A stretch of 44,489 bases of DNA from DASCNA01 sp036011305 (GCA_036011305.1 DASCNA010000101.1:1-44489), one strand, 5' to 3'; positions 33,134 to 43,086 are shown, counted from the stretch's first letter. The notes: generated from the letters alone by a model not told the origin. A program made the numbers and translations.

Positions 33134-35719
33134 TTATAGCTTATATTGTTTTTTAATTTCATTAATTCTTAATTGAAAATCCTTGGAAGGCTGTGCCCAG
33201 TATTTTATTAGATCTTGAAGTACATCGATTGCCGCCTGGGCAGTTTTAGGTGTATCTTCTATTTGTAATAAACGGGTTAAAGCAATTCCACTTTTTACAA
33301 ACCATTTATAAACAGGATTTTTACCTTTTTTTATATTTATTATGTTGCTGTAAAAAGATTCATGATACATTTCTACAGCTTTTTTATTCTTTTTTGATAA
33401 CTCATAGCATCTACCAAGTTTATATAAAGTTTGAACTTTTATAAAATCGGAAATATTTTTAATTTTTAAAATTTTTTCATAATAATTAATTGCCTGAGTT
33501 AAAACTTTATTCTTATCGTTAGTAAAATTTAGCATGGCAAAATTACAGTCACCAATTCTGCCAAGTGAAGCTATATATAAATTATCATCTTTACCGGCAC
33601 TGTCTTTCAGTGCGTTCTCATAATTATCTATTGCTTCAGAATAGTGTCCTTCGGAAGATAGAATATCTCCCTTCAAATAATATGATTTATTTATAATAGG
33701 AGATTTAGGATAAAGAGATTCTAAATCATTAAGTGCGGTAATAGCATTGCTGTTTTTATTATCAAGATACAATATATAAGCTTTGTCATAGTAAGCATCT
33801 GCTATAACTGCATCATTTTTATTATAATTTTCTATAATAAGCGATAAATTATTAATAGCCTTGTCATATTGTTTTGTGCTTCTGTAATAATTAGAAATCC
33901 AAAATAATGCCTGTACAGTATAGCTTGAATCCGGATACTTGTCTGATAGAATTTTTGTATATTTCAATGCCTCAGGCAAGTTTTTATTCTGCAAATTAGC
34001 ATAAACAAGTTTATAATATGATTCAACCAGGATATTTTGATCCTTATAATCAGTTATTATTTTCTTAAAATAAGTTATTGCTTTATTAAAGTCTCCTAAT
34101 AAAAGGTAAAGTGATCCTGCTTCATAATAAGCCTTAGAAGCCCTGGCTGCACGAGGATTTTTTTCTGCAAATCTTATAAATTGATTGACAGCATTTTCAA
34201 ATTCACCTGTTTTTTTTAGTGAAATTGCATATAACAATATTGGTGATGGCTGCATATCAGGGTTTGCATTCCTGGTTAATAATTCTTTAAGATATTTTGA
34301 CGCATTACTATAGTTCTTCTTGACTAAATAAATTTGAGCTTGTTTATAAAGTATTTTGTCTAAAATTGCAGGATATTCTTTTCTCAAAATATTAAGCGTA
34401 GCCAAAGCTTCATTATATTTTTTATTAAGGAATAGAATTTCAGCATTCCAGTATTTTGCCTCTCCAACTCTATTTTTATTTTTTGAATTATCAATTATAT
34501 AATCAAAGTATAGATTAGCTTTATCATAGTTATTGAGGCAGATAAATGCTCTGCCTACTATATTTGCAAATTCTAATTTTGTATTATCTGCTTTAGTATT
34601 TAGATTAAAATATTTTGATGCAAGATCTTTTATGTCAGCGTATTTTTTAACCTTTGCTAATGACTCAGAAAGTGTTAATAAAACTTCATTTTTTTTGGGA
34701 GAGTCTGGAAATTTAGTAAGAAATGTATTTGCAGTTTTTATAGCTCTGTCGTAGAGATTCAAATTTATAGCTGTATTTATTTTTAAGATTGTTACTCTTT
34801 CTTTATCATATAAATCTGGGGCCAATTTGTACGCATCATTTAATAAAAGAAGAGCTTTATCATATTTTTTTTGATTCAGATAACTGTTGGCAAATGTATA
34901 TGATACTAGAAAACAGAGAGAGTTTGGATATGTTATCTTGTGTTTTATCATATCATATCTGTTTTGAGCGTCATCTAATTTATTTTCTTTTATTAAAGTG
35001 AATATTGATAGTAGTTCGAACTGAATGTTACTGTTTTTTACGTTTTTGATAATCTTATTTGCTTCATTAATATTATTTTTTAAAAGATTTATTAAGATCA
35101 GCTGATTTACAGCCATACTATTCAGTTCACTATGTTTTTGAGTTGTAAGTTCTTTTAATTTGCTAAAAGTAGCATATGCCTTATCAATTTCGCTCTGCCT
35201 AAACTGAGATGTGCCAAGTCCAGCAATTGACTCTAAAATAATTTTATTAGGAATTTTCTCTTTACTGCCTGATATTATTTTTGAAAACGCTGAACTTGCT
35301 TCTTTATATTTTTCATCACTTAGCAGTATTTCTGCTCTCCAGTACTCTAATCTTCTATATTCTTTAGGATTATTTGTAAAGAACTGTTTATACTTATTAG
35401 ATAATTCATTATAAAATATGTTTGCCTGAGTCATATTATTTGTTCTGAGGCAAGTTGCAATTAAACTGAAATACGCATCTCTAATTGCAGGAGAGTTACC
35501 TGTTGCATTTTTAAGATAATGTTTATAGTAGTCCATTGCAACATCATATAACCCGCTTTTAAAAGCTTCATTACCCAATAGTTTTTTCTGGTAGCTCGTC
35601 GATTCAGCAGTTTGAGCAGACAATGACCAGGAAGACATAAAAATTAGGCAGAAAAACAGTATAGCTGGAGCTTTTAACATATTTGTATTTTTAATAGAGA
35701 TACTAATACTCTTATTCAT
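33134..35719 (-). CDS. Large secreted tetratricopeptide-repeat protein
   Basis: The 861-residue protein starts with a cleavable-looking signal (APAILFFCLIFMSSWSLSAQ, residues about 17-36) and is otherwise almost entirely TPR units, such as YDVAMDYYKHYLKNATGNSP, YDRAIKTANTFLTKFPDSPK, FNKAITYFKKIITDYKDQ, LPEALKYTKILSDKYPDSSY and YSEAIDNYENALKDSAGK. Roughly 18-20 repeats are expected for this length; I did not count each. The 'FP-SP' spacing resembles BamD/YbgF-type envelope TPRs. Directly upstream of exbBD and tonB it may be the periplasmic scaffold of that machine, in the way YbgF/CpoB accompanies Tol-Pal. This is inference. Confidence 0.75.
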   Translation of the reverse strand: MNKSISISIKNTNMLKAPAILFFCLIFMSSWSLSAQTAESTSYQKKLLGNEAFKSGLYDVAMDYYKHYLKNATGNSPAIRDAYFSLIATCLRTNNMTQANIFYNELSNKYKQFFTNNPKEYRRLEYWRAEILLSDEKYKEASSAFSKIISGSKEKIPNKIILESIAGLGTSQFRQSEIDKAYATFSKLKELTTQKHSELNSMAVNQLILINLLKNNINEANKIIKNVKNSNIQFELLSIFTLIKENKLDDAQNRYDMIKHKITYPNSLCFLVSYTFANSYLNQKKYDKALLLLNDAYKLAPDLYDKERVTILKINTAINLNLYDRAIKTANTFLTKFPDSPKKNEVLLTLSESLAKVKKYADIKDLASKYFNLNTKADNTKLEFANIVGRAFICLNNYDKANLYFDYIIDNSKNKNRVGEAKYWNAEILFLNKKYNEALATLNILRKEYPAILDKILYKQAQIYLVKKNYSNASKYLKELLTRNANPDMQPSPILLYAISLKKTGEFENAVNQFIRFAEKNPRAARASKAYYEAGSLYLLLGDFNKAITYFKKIITDYKDQNILVESYYKLVYANLQNKNLPEALKYTKILSDKYPDSSYTVQALFWISNYYRSTKQYDKAINNLSLIIENYNKNDAVIADAYYDKAYILYLDNKNSNAITALNDLESLYPKSPIINKSYYLKGDILSSEGHYSEAIDNYENALKDSAGKDDNLYIASLGRIGDCNFAMLNFTNDKNKVLTQAINYYEKILKIKNISDFIKVQTLYKLGRCYELSKKNKKAVEMYHESFYSNIINIKKGKNPVYKWFVKSGIALTRLLQIEDTPKTAQAAIDVLQDLIKYWAQPSKDFQLRINEIKKQYKL

Positions 35720-35743
35720 ACAATAGTAGCCTATTTTATGATC

Positions 35744-36811
35744 TTATATTTTAGAACTATCTGCTTCTTCTTCTGTCTTTTTTTCAGGATTAAGTTTATC
35801 TTTTATTTCCTGTAAAATTCTAGATTCAAGATCGCTGTTTTTTTGTATAAAATCCTTGGCCTGTTCTCTGCCTTGTCCTAACTGTTCGCCTTTAATAGAA
35901 AACCAGGCACCTCTCTTATCAATTATACCTAAATCTATGGCTACGTCCAGTATTGAACCGGCTCTTGATATTCCCTGTGAGTATTGAATATCAAATTCTG
36001 CTTCTCTAAAAGGAGGAGCTAATTTATTTTTTACAACTTTAACCCGTGTCCTGTTACCAATAATTTCTCCTTTATTATCTTTAATGGCACCGATTCTTCT
36101 GATATCCATTCTGATAGAACTGTAAAATTTGAGAGCATTACCTCCTGTTGTTGTTTCAGGGCTTCCAAACATTACTCCAATTTTTGACCTTATCTGGTTA
36201 GTAAATATGACACAGGTTTTGCTCCTGTTAACGGCTCCTGTAATTTTTCTTAAGGCTTGGGACATTAATCTGGCCTGAAGTCCCATATGAGAATCGCCCA
36301 TCTGTCCTTCAATTTCTGCTCTTGGAACCAAAGCTGCTACAGAGTCAATAACTAAAACATCAATAGAATTACTCCTAATTAATGATTCTGCTATATTTAA
36401 AGCATCTTCACCACAGTCAGGTTGAGAAATTAATAAATCATCTAGGTTAATACCTATTTTATTTGCGTAAGTTGGATCCAATGCATGTTCTGCATCAACA
36501 ATGGCGCATGCTCCTCCAGCTTTTTGAGCATTAGCAATTATATGAAGACATACTGTAGTTTTACCTGATGATTCAGGTCCATATATTTCTAGAATTCTTC
36601 CTCGAGGAACTCCCCCTACACCAAGGGCTATATCCAGAGCCAGTGCTCCTGAACTGATAGTTGGTATGTCTACACGCGTAGAATTATCACCCAAAAACAT
36701 TATAGAACCTTTACCATATTCTTTTTCTATCTGGCTCATGACAATTGAAAGATTTTTATCTCTTAAACTTTTATCGTCAGTTTTTTTTATGGCTTTTTTA
36801 TCATCACTCAT
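35744..36811 (-). CDS. recA: Recombinase RecA
   Basis: RecA forms the ATP-dependent strand-exchange filament and triggers SOS responses. Visible in 355 residues: KEYGKGSIMFLG near the start, Walker A GPESSGKTT, the LDPTYANKIGINLDDLLISQ segment, Walker B VLVIDSVAALVPRAE, loop L2 with SPETTTGGNALKFY, and the conserved KNKLAPPF. An acidic/lysine C-tail follows. It is the first gene of a seven-gene - strand run and has an AAGGAA site 14 bases upstream. A possible SOS-type palindrome lies in its leader. Confidence 0.96.
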   Translation of the reverse strand: MSDDKKAIKKTDDKSLRDKNLSIVMSQIEKEYGKGSIMFLGDNSTRVDIPTISSGALALDIALGVGGVPRGRILEIYGPESSGKTTVCLHIIANAQKAGGACAIVDAEHALDPTYANKIGINLDDLLISQPDCGEDALNIAESLIRSNSIDVLVIDSVAALVPRAEIEGQMGDSHMGLQARLMSQALRKITGAVNRSKTCVIFTNQIRSKIGVMFGSPETTTGGNALKFYSSIRMDIRRIGAIKDNKGEIIGNRTRVKVVKNKLAPPFREAEFDIQYSQGISRAGSILDVAIDLGIIDKRGAWFSIKGEQLGQGREQAKDFIQKNSDLESRILQEIKDKLNPEKKTEEEADSSKI

Positions 36812-36869
36812 CTTTGGTTAGTTCCTTAAAGTTATAAATTTGGATAGTTATCGTCAAACAAGCTGGCTA

Positions 36870-36880
36870 TACATCATGTA
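36870..36880 (-). promoter_or_regulatory. Palindrome in the recA leader, possible LexA-type operator
   Basis: TACATCATGTA is a perfect inverted repeat about 60 bases before the recA start, adjoining a TATAGT hexamer on the - strand. Its place suits a repressor site, but it is not the classic Gram-negative or Bacillus SOS box and the link to LexA is speculative. Confidence 0.25.
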
Positions 36881-37076
36881 CTATAATCATGGTTAAAATA
36901 ACAATGACAATTATTTATAATAATTTTACTAAATTAGTACTTTATAAAAAAAAAGCTAATGAAATTATTAATACTTTATATCAAAATTAATATGTGTAAT
37001 CTATAGCTAATTTGATGAAAGTTTAAATATTGTTTAAACTAATCTGATGATGATTGTTTTTATGTTATTGTGATAT

Positions 37077-37121
37077 TGTGGTAGTACTGAAAATTATTTC
37101 TTTCAGTATTTAAGAACCACA
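37077..37121 (+). other. Hairpin upstream of the peptide-binding protein gene
   Basis: TGTGGT (37077-37082) and TACTGAAA (37085-37092) pair with TTTCAGTA (37101-37108) and ACCACA (37116-37121), giving a two-part stem with an internal loop. It precedes the candidate promoter, so it may be a terminator of upstream transcription or an operator rather than a leader element. Confidence 0.4.
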
Positions 37122-37126
37122 GAATA

Positions 37127-37154
37127 TTGATCATATCTTTGCATGAGTTATAAA
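37127..37154 (+). promoter_or_regulatory. Candidate promoter of the peptide-binding protein gene
   Basis: TTGATC at 37127-37132 and TATAAA at 37149-37154 are separated by 16 bases. The start codon follows at 37210 with a leader of about 50 bases. Confidence 0.4.
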
Positions 37155-37209
37155 TTTAGTAATCCCTTATGCCTAATCAAATGGACCAGATAATTTAGAA
37201 AGGAGATAT

Positions 37210-39099
37210 ATGACACTTAACAACAAAGGCTTTCTATCGAATATCATTTTGATTATTGCTGTAATAGTTATTGTAGTAATAGGGATTATGATAATAAAAT
37301 CAATTGATCATTCAAGATATCAAATAGAAAAACTATCTGCTCAGCTATATAAACAGGGGAGTGTATTAAAGAAAATAGAACACCAGATAAATAATAAGAA
37401 ATTTGTCCATAATATATCAAATTCAATTTATAAAAACAACGGTATTGCAAATTTAAAATATTTTAATCAGAAAGCTCAATTTGGAGGCAGATTGATAGCT
37501 CCTGTTATTAGTGCCGCAAAGAATATGAATTATATCATAAATAATGATGCTTTTGTTGCGGAGCTGTGGAGTAAAGTTAATAGTAGTTTAGCCGCTAGAG
37601 ATTATGAACATCCTGAAAAATTCAAACCGCTGTTGGCAGAAAAATGGGAATTGTCTGATGATAAACTTGTATATACAATTGAATTAAGAAAAGGTGTTTT
37701 ATGGCATGATTTTACTGATCCTGTTACAGGGGAAAAATGGAAAAATGTAGAGGTGACTTCTGAGGATTTTAAATTTTTTCTCCAGGTGGTAAAAAATAAA
37801 AATATCGATTGCGCACCTATTAGAACTTACTATAAAGATTTGGAACGGATAGAAATTATATCAAAATATAAATTTAAAGTTTACTGGAATAAAAAATATT
37901 TTCTATCAGAATCAAGCACTCTTGGATTATCACCTTTGCCTTCACATTTATACCATAGTTATAAAGGCCCTTTCGACGGTATAAAATTTAATGATGATTA
38001 TGGCAGAAATAAAATAATAGTTGGCTGCGGACCTTATAAATTTGACCGCTGGGATGCTGGGCAGAGAATAATACTAAAGAAATGGGATAATTATTTTGGT
38101 AATAAGTACGGTGCTGCTCCTCCTATCAGAACCCTAGTATATGAAATAATTAAACATCCTAATACTCAATTTCAGTCACTTTTGTCTGAAGATATAGATA
38201 AAATGCATTTATCTGCTGATCAGTGGGTAAACAGAACAGATATTCCTGAATTTAATAAAAACAGTAAAACATACATTCTAGACAAATATAAATATCCGTC
38301 AAAATCATATTCATATATAGGATATAACCTTAAGAATCCGCTCTTTAAAGATAAAAATGTTAGGAAAGCCTTAACGCACCTTGTAGATAGAAAAAAAATA
38401 CTTAAAGTTGTTTTCTCTAATCTTGGAAGAGTTGTAACAGGCAATTTTTTTATTGATAGTCCGTATTATGATAAATCAATTAAACCTTATAAGTTTTCAA
38501 TAGCAACAGCTCAAAAACTGCTTTTGGATGCAGGATGGAAAGACAATAATGGAGATGGTGTTTTAGAGAAAGATGGCAAACCGTTTAAATTTACTGTTCT
38601 TACTATTTCGAACAGCACTGCTCAGGAGAAAATGTTTCCAATAATTAAAGAGGATATGAAAAAAGCAGGTATAGTAATGAATATAAATAAAGTTGAATGG
38701 TCAGTCTATGTCCAAAGATTGGAAAAAAAAGATTTTGATGTAGTATCATTGGGCTGGTCTATGGGGTTTGAATCAGATCCGTTTCAAATATGGCACAGCA
38801 GCATGGCAGATATCATGGGATCTAGTAATCATATCGGATTTAAGAACAAAAAAGCTGATAGAATTATAGAGAAAATAAGAACATGTTTTGATTTTAAAGA
38901 AAGAGTTAAGCTAGCCCATCAATTTCATGAATTGCTTCACGAGGAGCAGCCTTATACATTTCTGTTTTGTCGTGATTCATTAATTGCTATAAATAATCGT
39001 TATAAAAACGTTCATTTATTTGATAAATATCCTATAATACCAGAGGATATTATGTGGGTGTCTGAAGACAGGCAGATGCAGGTTAATACGTTAAGGTAG
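37210..39099 (+). CDS. Membrane-anchored oligopeptide-type substrate-binding protein (SBP family 5)
   Basis: The 629-residue protein has an uncleaved-looking N-terminal helix (IILIIAVIVIVVIGIMII) and no lipobox cysteine. A heptad-rich stretch of about 35 residues (YQIEKLSAQLYKQGSVLKKI) follows and then the DppA/OppA-like domain: FKPLLAEKWELSDDKLVYTI, LRKGVLWHD, VTSEDFKFFLQVV, NPLFKDKNVRKALTHLVDRK, AQKLLLDAGWKDNNGDGVLE, and FDVVSLGWSMGFESDP. The classic members capture peptides or related solutes for an ABC importer. No permease or ATPase gene adjoins it, so the partner lies elsewhere or the protein works alone. A strong AAAGGAGATATAT site precedes ATG 37210. Confidence 0.85.
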   Translation: MTLNNKGFLSNIILIIAVIVIVVIGIMIIKSIDHSRYQIEKLSAQLYKQGSVLKKIEHQINNKKFVHNISNSIYKNNGIANLKYFNQKAQFGGRLIAPVISAAKNMNYIINNDAFVAELWSKVNSSLAARDYEHPEKFKPLLAEKWELSDDKLVYTIELRKGVLWHDFTDPVTGEKWKNVEVTSEDFKFFLQVVKNKNIDCAPIRTYYKDLERIEIISKYKFKVYWNKKYFLSESSTLGLSPLPSHLYHSYKGPFDGIKFNDDYGRNKIIVGCGPYKFDRWDAGQRIILKKWDNYFGNKYGAAPPIRTLVYEIIKHPNTQFQSLLSEDIDKMHLSADQWVNRTDIPEFNKNSKTYILDKYKYPSKSYSYIGYNLKNPLFKDKNVRKALTHLVDRKKILKVVFSNLGRVVTGNFFIDSPYYDKSIKPYKFSIATAQKLLLDAGWKDNNGDGVLEKDGKPFKFTVLTISNSTAQEKMFPIIKEDMKKAGIVMNINKVEWSVYVQRLEKKDFDVVSLGWSMGFESDPFQIWHSSMADIMGSSNHIGFKNKKADRIIEKIRTCFDFKERVKLAHQFHELLHEEQPYTFLFCRDSLIAINNRYKNVHLFDKYPIIPEDIMWVSEDRQMQVNTLR

Positions 39100-39166
39100 T
39101 TGATTATTATTAACTCTTGGTTTTATTATTATATGGAATTGGGAATAAAATTAATCAAAATTTTTT

Positions 39167-39568
39167 ATGAATACTTTAAAAATATTTTTAATAATTGTCA
39201 CTGTTTATTATTATTGTAATATCAATGCTTCGAATGTTGATAAGACACAGTACATTCATGAAAATATAATAGGTGACTGGAAAACTGAAATCATAAAACC
39301 GAACAACCTTCTTCTTTGGTTTGTCAAGACAATTAAAATAAGCTTTTATAAAGAAAATAAATATAAAGCTACTATTTATTTTCCATTAGGAATAACTAAA
39401 CATTTAACAGGTAATTATTACATTTTCGGCAATAAAAATGTAAAACTAACCTTTGACGGTTTCAGTACAGTTGAAGAATTAACTTATTATTTTGTAAATG
39501 CCAATGTTGCTAATGTAACTATTTCTGATAATAGTTTTGCTTCATTTATAAGGGATAAAAAGTCATGA
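39167..39568 (+). CDS. Small exported protein, lipocalin-like in appearance
   Basis: The 133-residue product has a signal-like N-terminus (LKIFLIIVTVYYYCNINA) and a beta-rich remainder: IIGDWKTEIIK, TIKISFYKENKYKATIYFPL, HLTGNYYIFGNKNVKLTFDG. The 'GDWK' start and repeated 'G-Y-I-G' strand pattern recall short lipocalin-like domains, but I cannot place it in a named family. It stands between the peptide-binding gene and priA, with gaps of about 70 bases on each side. Confidence 0.55.
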   Translation: MNTLKIFLIIVTVYYYCNINASNVDKTQYIHENIIGDWKTEIIKPNNLLLWFVKTIKISFYKENKYKATIYFPLGITKHLTGNYYIFGNKNVKLTFDGFSTVEELTYYFVNANVANVTISDNSFASFIRDKKS

Positions 39569-39643
39569 TCAATATTAATGTGAATGTTTAGTTATTTGTA
39601 TGGATAAATAACTACGTTCCTTCATTGAAACAAAAGAAAGTAA

Positions 39644-41866
39644 ATGAAATCTGATAATAAAATAGTTAGAGTTTCAGTAAATCTAAGTCTTAACAAATAT
39701 TTTGATTATAAAATACCCACTGGATTATTAGATCATGTAAAATTAGGAATGCATGTTAATGTACCATTTGGCAATAGAAATATTATAGGATGTGCTGTTG
39801 CTCTTTTGAGTAAATCTGATTATGGAAATCAGCTTAAAGAAATAATAGGCATATGTAATACTAGGCCTGTAATACCTTCATCATTATTGGAATTAGGCGA
39901 ATGGCTCGCAAAATATTATTGCTGCTCTAAGGAGCAGGCTATTAGAGCTTTATTACCTGGGGCGGTAAGAAGCGGGAAAATAACACATAAAAAATTAATT
40001 TATATATATTTGGACGATCCAAAAAAAGCAGGTGAATTTTTATTTTCCGAAAATAAAGCTAATGCACAGAAAAAAGTTGTTGAATTATTATTACAAAAGC
40101 CAGATATCCCTTTGTCATTATTGAAAAGGCAAACAGGATGCAGTGATTCTGTTATTAAATCATTAGAAAAAAAAGATATTATAAAAAAAGAAACTAGAAA
40201 AGTTAATCGTGATCCTTTTAGAGATGCTGTTTTGGTTTCTTCTATACCTCCTGAACTAACAGATGAACAACGCATTGCTGTAAATGAAATTAAAAATATT
40301 CTAGATGGAAACTCTAAATATTTTACAGCTCTGCTTTATGGAGTTACCGGAAGTGGAAAGACTGAAGTTTATCTTAAATGTATTGAATATGTTCTTAAAT
40401 TAGGTAAAGAAGCTATTGTTTTAGTTCCTGAAATATCTCTAACCCCGCAGACTACTGAAAGATTTAGAGCCAGATTTGGAGACTCTGTAAGTGTGCTGCA
40501 CAGTGGATTAAGCGAAGGTGAACGTTTTGATGAATGGTCTAAGGTATATGAAGGTAAAGTCAGCATTGTTGTTGGTGCCAGAAGTGCCCTTTTTGCTCCA
40601 TTTAGAAAATTGGGTCTGATTATAGTTGATGAAGAGCACGAAAATTCATATAAACAGGATGAAGCTCCTAGATACCACGCCAGAGATGTTGCTGTTATGA
40701 GAGCTTACAAAGAAAAAGCAGCTGTTATATTAGGATCAGCGACTCCATCTCTTGAGTCATTTTACAATACTGAAAAAGATAAATATCTATTAATAAAGTT
40801 AACAAAAAGAATTGATGACAGGTTAATGCCTGAAGTAAAAACCGTAGACATGCGTGGAGAAATAGTATCTACTGGAAATAGTATATTTTCAAAGGAGTTA
40901 ATAGCAGCTATTTACGAGAGACTTGGTAAATGTGAACAGGTTATCATCTTTTTAAATAGAAGAGGTTTTGCAACCCATTTAAGCTGTAGTCATTGCGGTT
41001 ATACAGCGTCCTGCAGTAATTGTTCTATTGATTATACTTTTCATAGGGCTAATAATTATCTTTCCTGTCATATCTGCGGCAGTGTAGTAAAAGCACCTCA
41101 GCACTGTCCGGAATGTAATGCGCCGGATATTAAGTATTCCGGGGTAGGTACTGAAAAAATAGAAAATATTGCATCAAAATTATTCCCTTTAGCAAGAATA
41201 AAGCGAATGGACTCAGATACCATGACACATAAAGGGTCTTATGAAAAAGTATTGAGTGCGTTTAGAAAAGGAGAAATTGATATTCTAATAGGAACTCAAA
41301 TGATAGCAAAAGGACTTGATTTTCCAAATGTTACTTTAGTCGGCATAATTAATGCTGATTTGAGCTTGCATATTCCTGATTTTAGAGCTTCTGAAAGAAC
41401 ATTTCAACTCTTAACTCAGGTTGCAGGTAGAGCTGGTAGAGGTGTTATTCCCGGGGAAGTATATATTCAAACTTTTACTCCTTTCCATTCTGCTGTTCAA
41501 TACGCTGTAAAACATGATTTTCTAAACTTTTATCAGGAAGAGATAGAAATGAGAAAGCAACTTTTCTATCCACCTGAAACTCACTTATCAACTATTAGAT
41601 TTATCGGTATTAATGAAGAAAAAGTTAAACAAGTGGCTGATAATTTTATGAAAGAGCTTATGACAATTATGCCGGAAAATATTAGAGTTTCACCTTTGGT
41701 TCCTTCACCAATAGAAAAAATGAAAAACAAATTTAGATTTTGTGTTATGATCAGAGGATTTTTAAAATATAAATTGAAATCTGATATCACATCTTTATTG
41801 TTTAGGAAATACAGAAGTAAAGATGTGAATATATACATCGACGTTGATGCTTTAAATTTAATGTAA
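39644..41866 (+). CDS. priA: Primosomal protein N' (replication restart helicase PriA)
   Basis: PriA recognises stalled forks and reloads the replicative helicase. The 740-residue protein has the 3'-DNA-binding domain at the start (VRVSVNLSLNKYFDYKIP), helicase motifs LLYGVTGSGKTEVYLK, VPEISLTPQTTERF, VDEEHENSYKQD, ILGSATPSLES, a zinc-binding insert with eight cysteines (CSHC, CSNC, CHIC, CPEC pairs), and GTQMIAKGLDFPNVTLVG and QVAGRAGRG. The length is normal for the family. Confidence 0.95.
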   Translation: MKSDNKIVRVSVNLSLNKYFDYKIPTGLLDHVKLGMHVNVPFGNRNIIGCAVALLSKSDYGNQLKEIIGICNTRPVIPSSLLELGEWLAKYYCCSKEQAIRALLPGAVRSGKITHKKLIYIYLDDPKKAGEFLFSENKANAQKKVVELLLQKPDIPLSLLKRQTGCSDSVIKSLEKKDIIKKETRKVNRDPFRDAVLVSSIPPELTDEQRIAVNEIKNILDGNSKYFTALLYGVTGSGKTEVYLKCIEYVLKLGKEAIVLVPEISLTPQTTERFRARFGDSVSVLHSGLSEGERFDEWSKVYEGKVSIVVGARSALFAPFRKLGLIIVDEEHENSYKQDEAPRYHARDVAVMRAYKEKAAVILGSATPSLESFYNTEKDKYLLIKLTKRIDDRLMPEVKTVDMRGEIVSTGNSIFSKELIAAIYERLGKCEQVIIFLNRRGFATHLSCSHCGYTASCSNCSIDYTFHRANNYLSCHICGSVVKAPQHCPECNAPDIKYSGVGTEKIENIASKLFPLARIKRMDSDTMTHKGSYEKVLSAFRKGEIDILIGTQMIAKGLDFPNVTLVGIINADLSLHIPDFRASERTFQLLTQVAGRAGRGVIPGEVYIQTFTPFHSAVQYAVKHDFLNFYQEEIEMRKQLFYPPETHLSTIRFIGINEEKVKQVADNFMKELMTIMPENIRVSPLVPSPIEKMKNKFRFCVMIRGFLKYKLKSDITSLLFRKYRSKDVNIYIDVDALNLM

Positions 41867-41960
41867 AATAATAAATGTTTACTGTATCAGTGCTTTTGTT
41901 GACCTAAAATATATGTAGATTAATGAAATTGATATTTATGAAAAATAAGGATGTTGAGTT

Positions 41961-42950
41961 ATGGAATATAGAAAGTTAGGTAAAGCAGGCTTGAAACTTA
42001 GTGTGTTTTCTTTTGGCTCCTGGGTCACATTTCATAAACAGATAGATTCTAATTTGGCATATAGAATGATGTCATTGGCCTATGATAATGGAGTTAACTT
42101 TTTTGATAATGCTGAAGTTTATGAAAATGGTTTATCTGAAAAAGTTATGGGAAGTGCGTTGAAAAAATTATCCTGGCCACGCAGTTCATATTGTGTCTCA
42201 AGTAAAGTGTTCTGGGGAGGAGAAAAACCAACTCAGAAAGGGCTTAGCAGAAAACATGTCGTTGATGCCTGTCATGCAGCATTAAAGCGGCTTAACGTTG
42301 ATTATCTGGATTTATATTTTTGCCATAGACCTGATATTGATACTCCTATTGAAGAGACGGTTCGAGCCATGCATGATTTGATTCAACAGGGAAAAGTACT
42401 TTATTGGGGGACATCGCAATGGAGAGCACAGCAAATAAGTGAAGCATATGGTATTGCAAGAGAACTGCACCTAATTCCTCCTACAGTTGAACAGCCTGAA
42501 TATAATATGTTTTGCCGTGAGAAAATAGAAAAAGAATTTTTACCTTTATATGATAGTGTAGGTTTAGGGACTACTATCTGGTCTCCATTAGATAATGGCG
42601 TTTTAACAGGAAAATACAACAATGGAATTCCTGAAGATAGCCGCTTTAGTCTGTCAGGATATGACTGGAGTGAAGATGGTTTGTATTCAGATGATTGGGA
42701 TCCTAAAATAAAAAAAGTTATTGACTTATGCAATCTCTCAGATGAATTTGAGCTGCCGGTTCATCATATGGCACTTTTATGGTGCCTTAAAAATAAAAAT
42801 GTAAGTTCGGTTATTATCGGAGCATCAAAAATAGACCAGTTGAAAGACAACCTTAGTTCTTTAGAAAACTATAGAAAAATGACTGTAGACTTAATGGATA
42901 GAATTGAGAACATATTAGCTAATAAACCCATACCTGTAGAGAAATTTTAA
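41961..42950 (+). CDS. Aldo/keto reductase, Kv-beta-like (AKR6-type)
   Basis: The 329-residue NADPH-dependent oxidoreductase has the family tetrad in context: Asp and Tyr in NFFDNAEVYENG, Lys in CVSSKVFWGG, His in LYFCHRPDID. RKLGKAGLKLSVFSFGSW at the start, VDYLDLYF and YWGTSQWRAQQI are typical of the voltage-gated potassium channel beta-subunit-like group. The natural carbonyl substrate is unknown. No operon partner is visible. Confidence 0.9.
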   Translation: MEYRKLGKAGLKLSVFSFGSWVTFHKQIDSNLAYRMMSLAYDNGVNFFDNAEVYENGLSEKVMGSALKKLSWPRSSYCVSSKVFWGGEKPTQKGLSRKHVVDACHAALKRLNVDYLDLYFCHRPDIDTPIEETVRAMHDLIQQGKVLYWGTSQWRAQQISEAYGIARELHLIPPTVEQPEYNMFCREKIEKEFLPLYDSVGLGTTIWSPLDNGVLTGKYNNGIPEDSRFSLSGYDWSEDGLYSDDWDPKIKKVIDLCNLSDEFELPVHHMALLWCLKNKNVSSVIIGASKIDQLKDNLSSLENYRKMTVDLMDRIENILANKPIPVEKF

Positions 42951-43086
42951 ATTTAAATCAATTACCTAATAATTTGATTTTTATTAATATATTAAACTAT
43001 CCGAATAATATAATTTATACAGTAGATATTTTTTTATCGTATACTATAATATGAGGCAAATCTTTAAACAAATAAAAGGATTTATT

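Larger units (their letters stand above)
36812..37209. other. Divergent regulatory region between recA and the peptide-binding protein gene
   Basis: The region of 398 bases contains no gene. It holds the palindrome TACATCATGTA (36870-36880), TACTAAATTAGTA (36928-36940), AGTTTAAA-TATTG-TTTAAACT (37020-37040), the hairpin at 37077-37121, and the promoter at 37127-37154. Confidence 0.5.
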
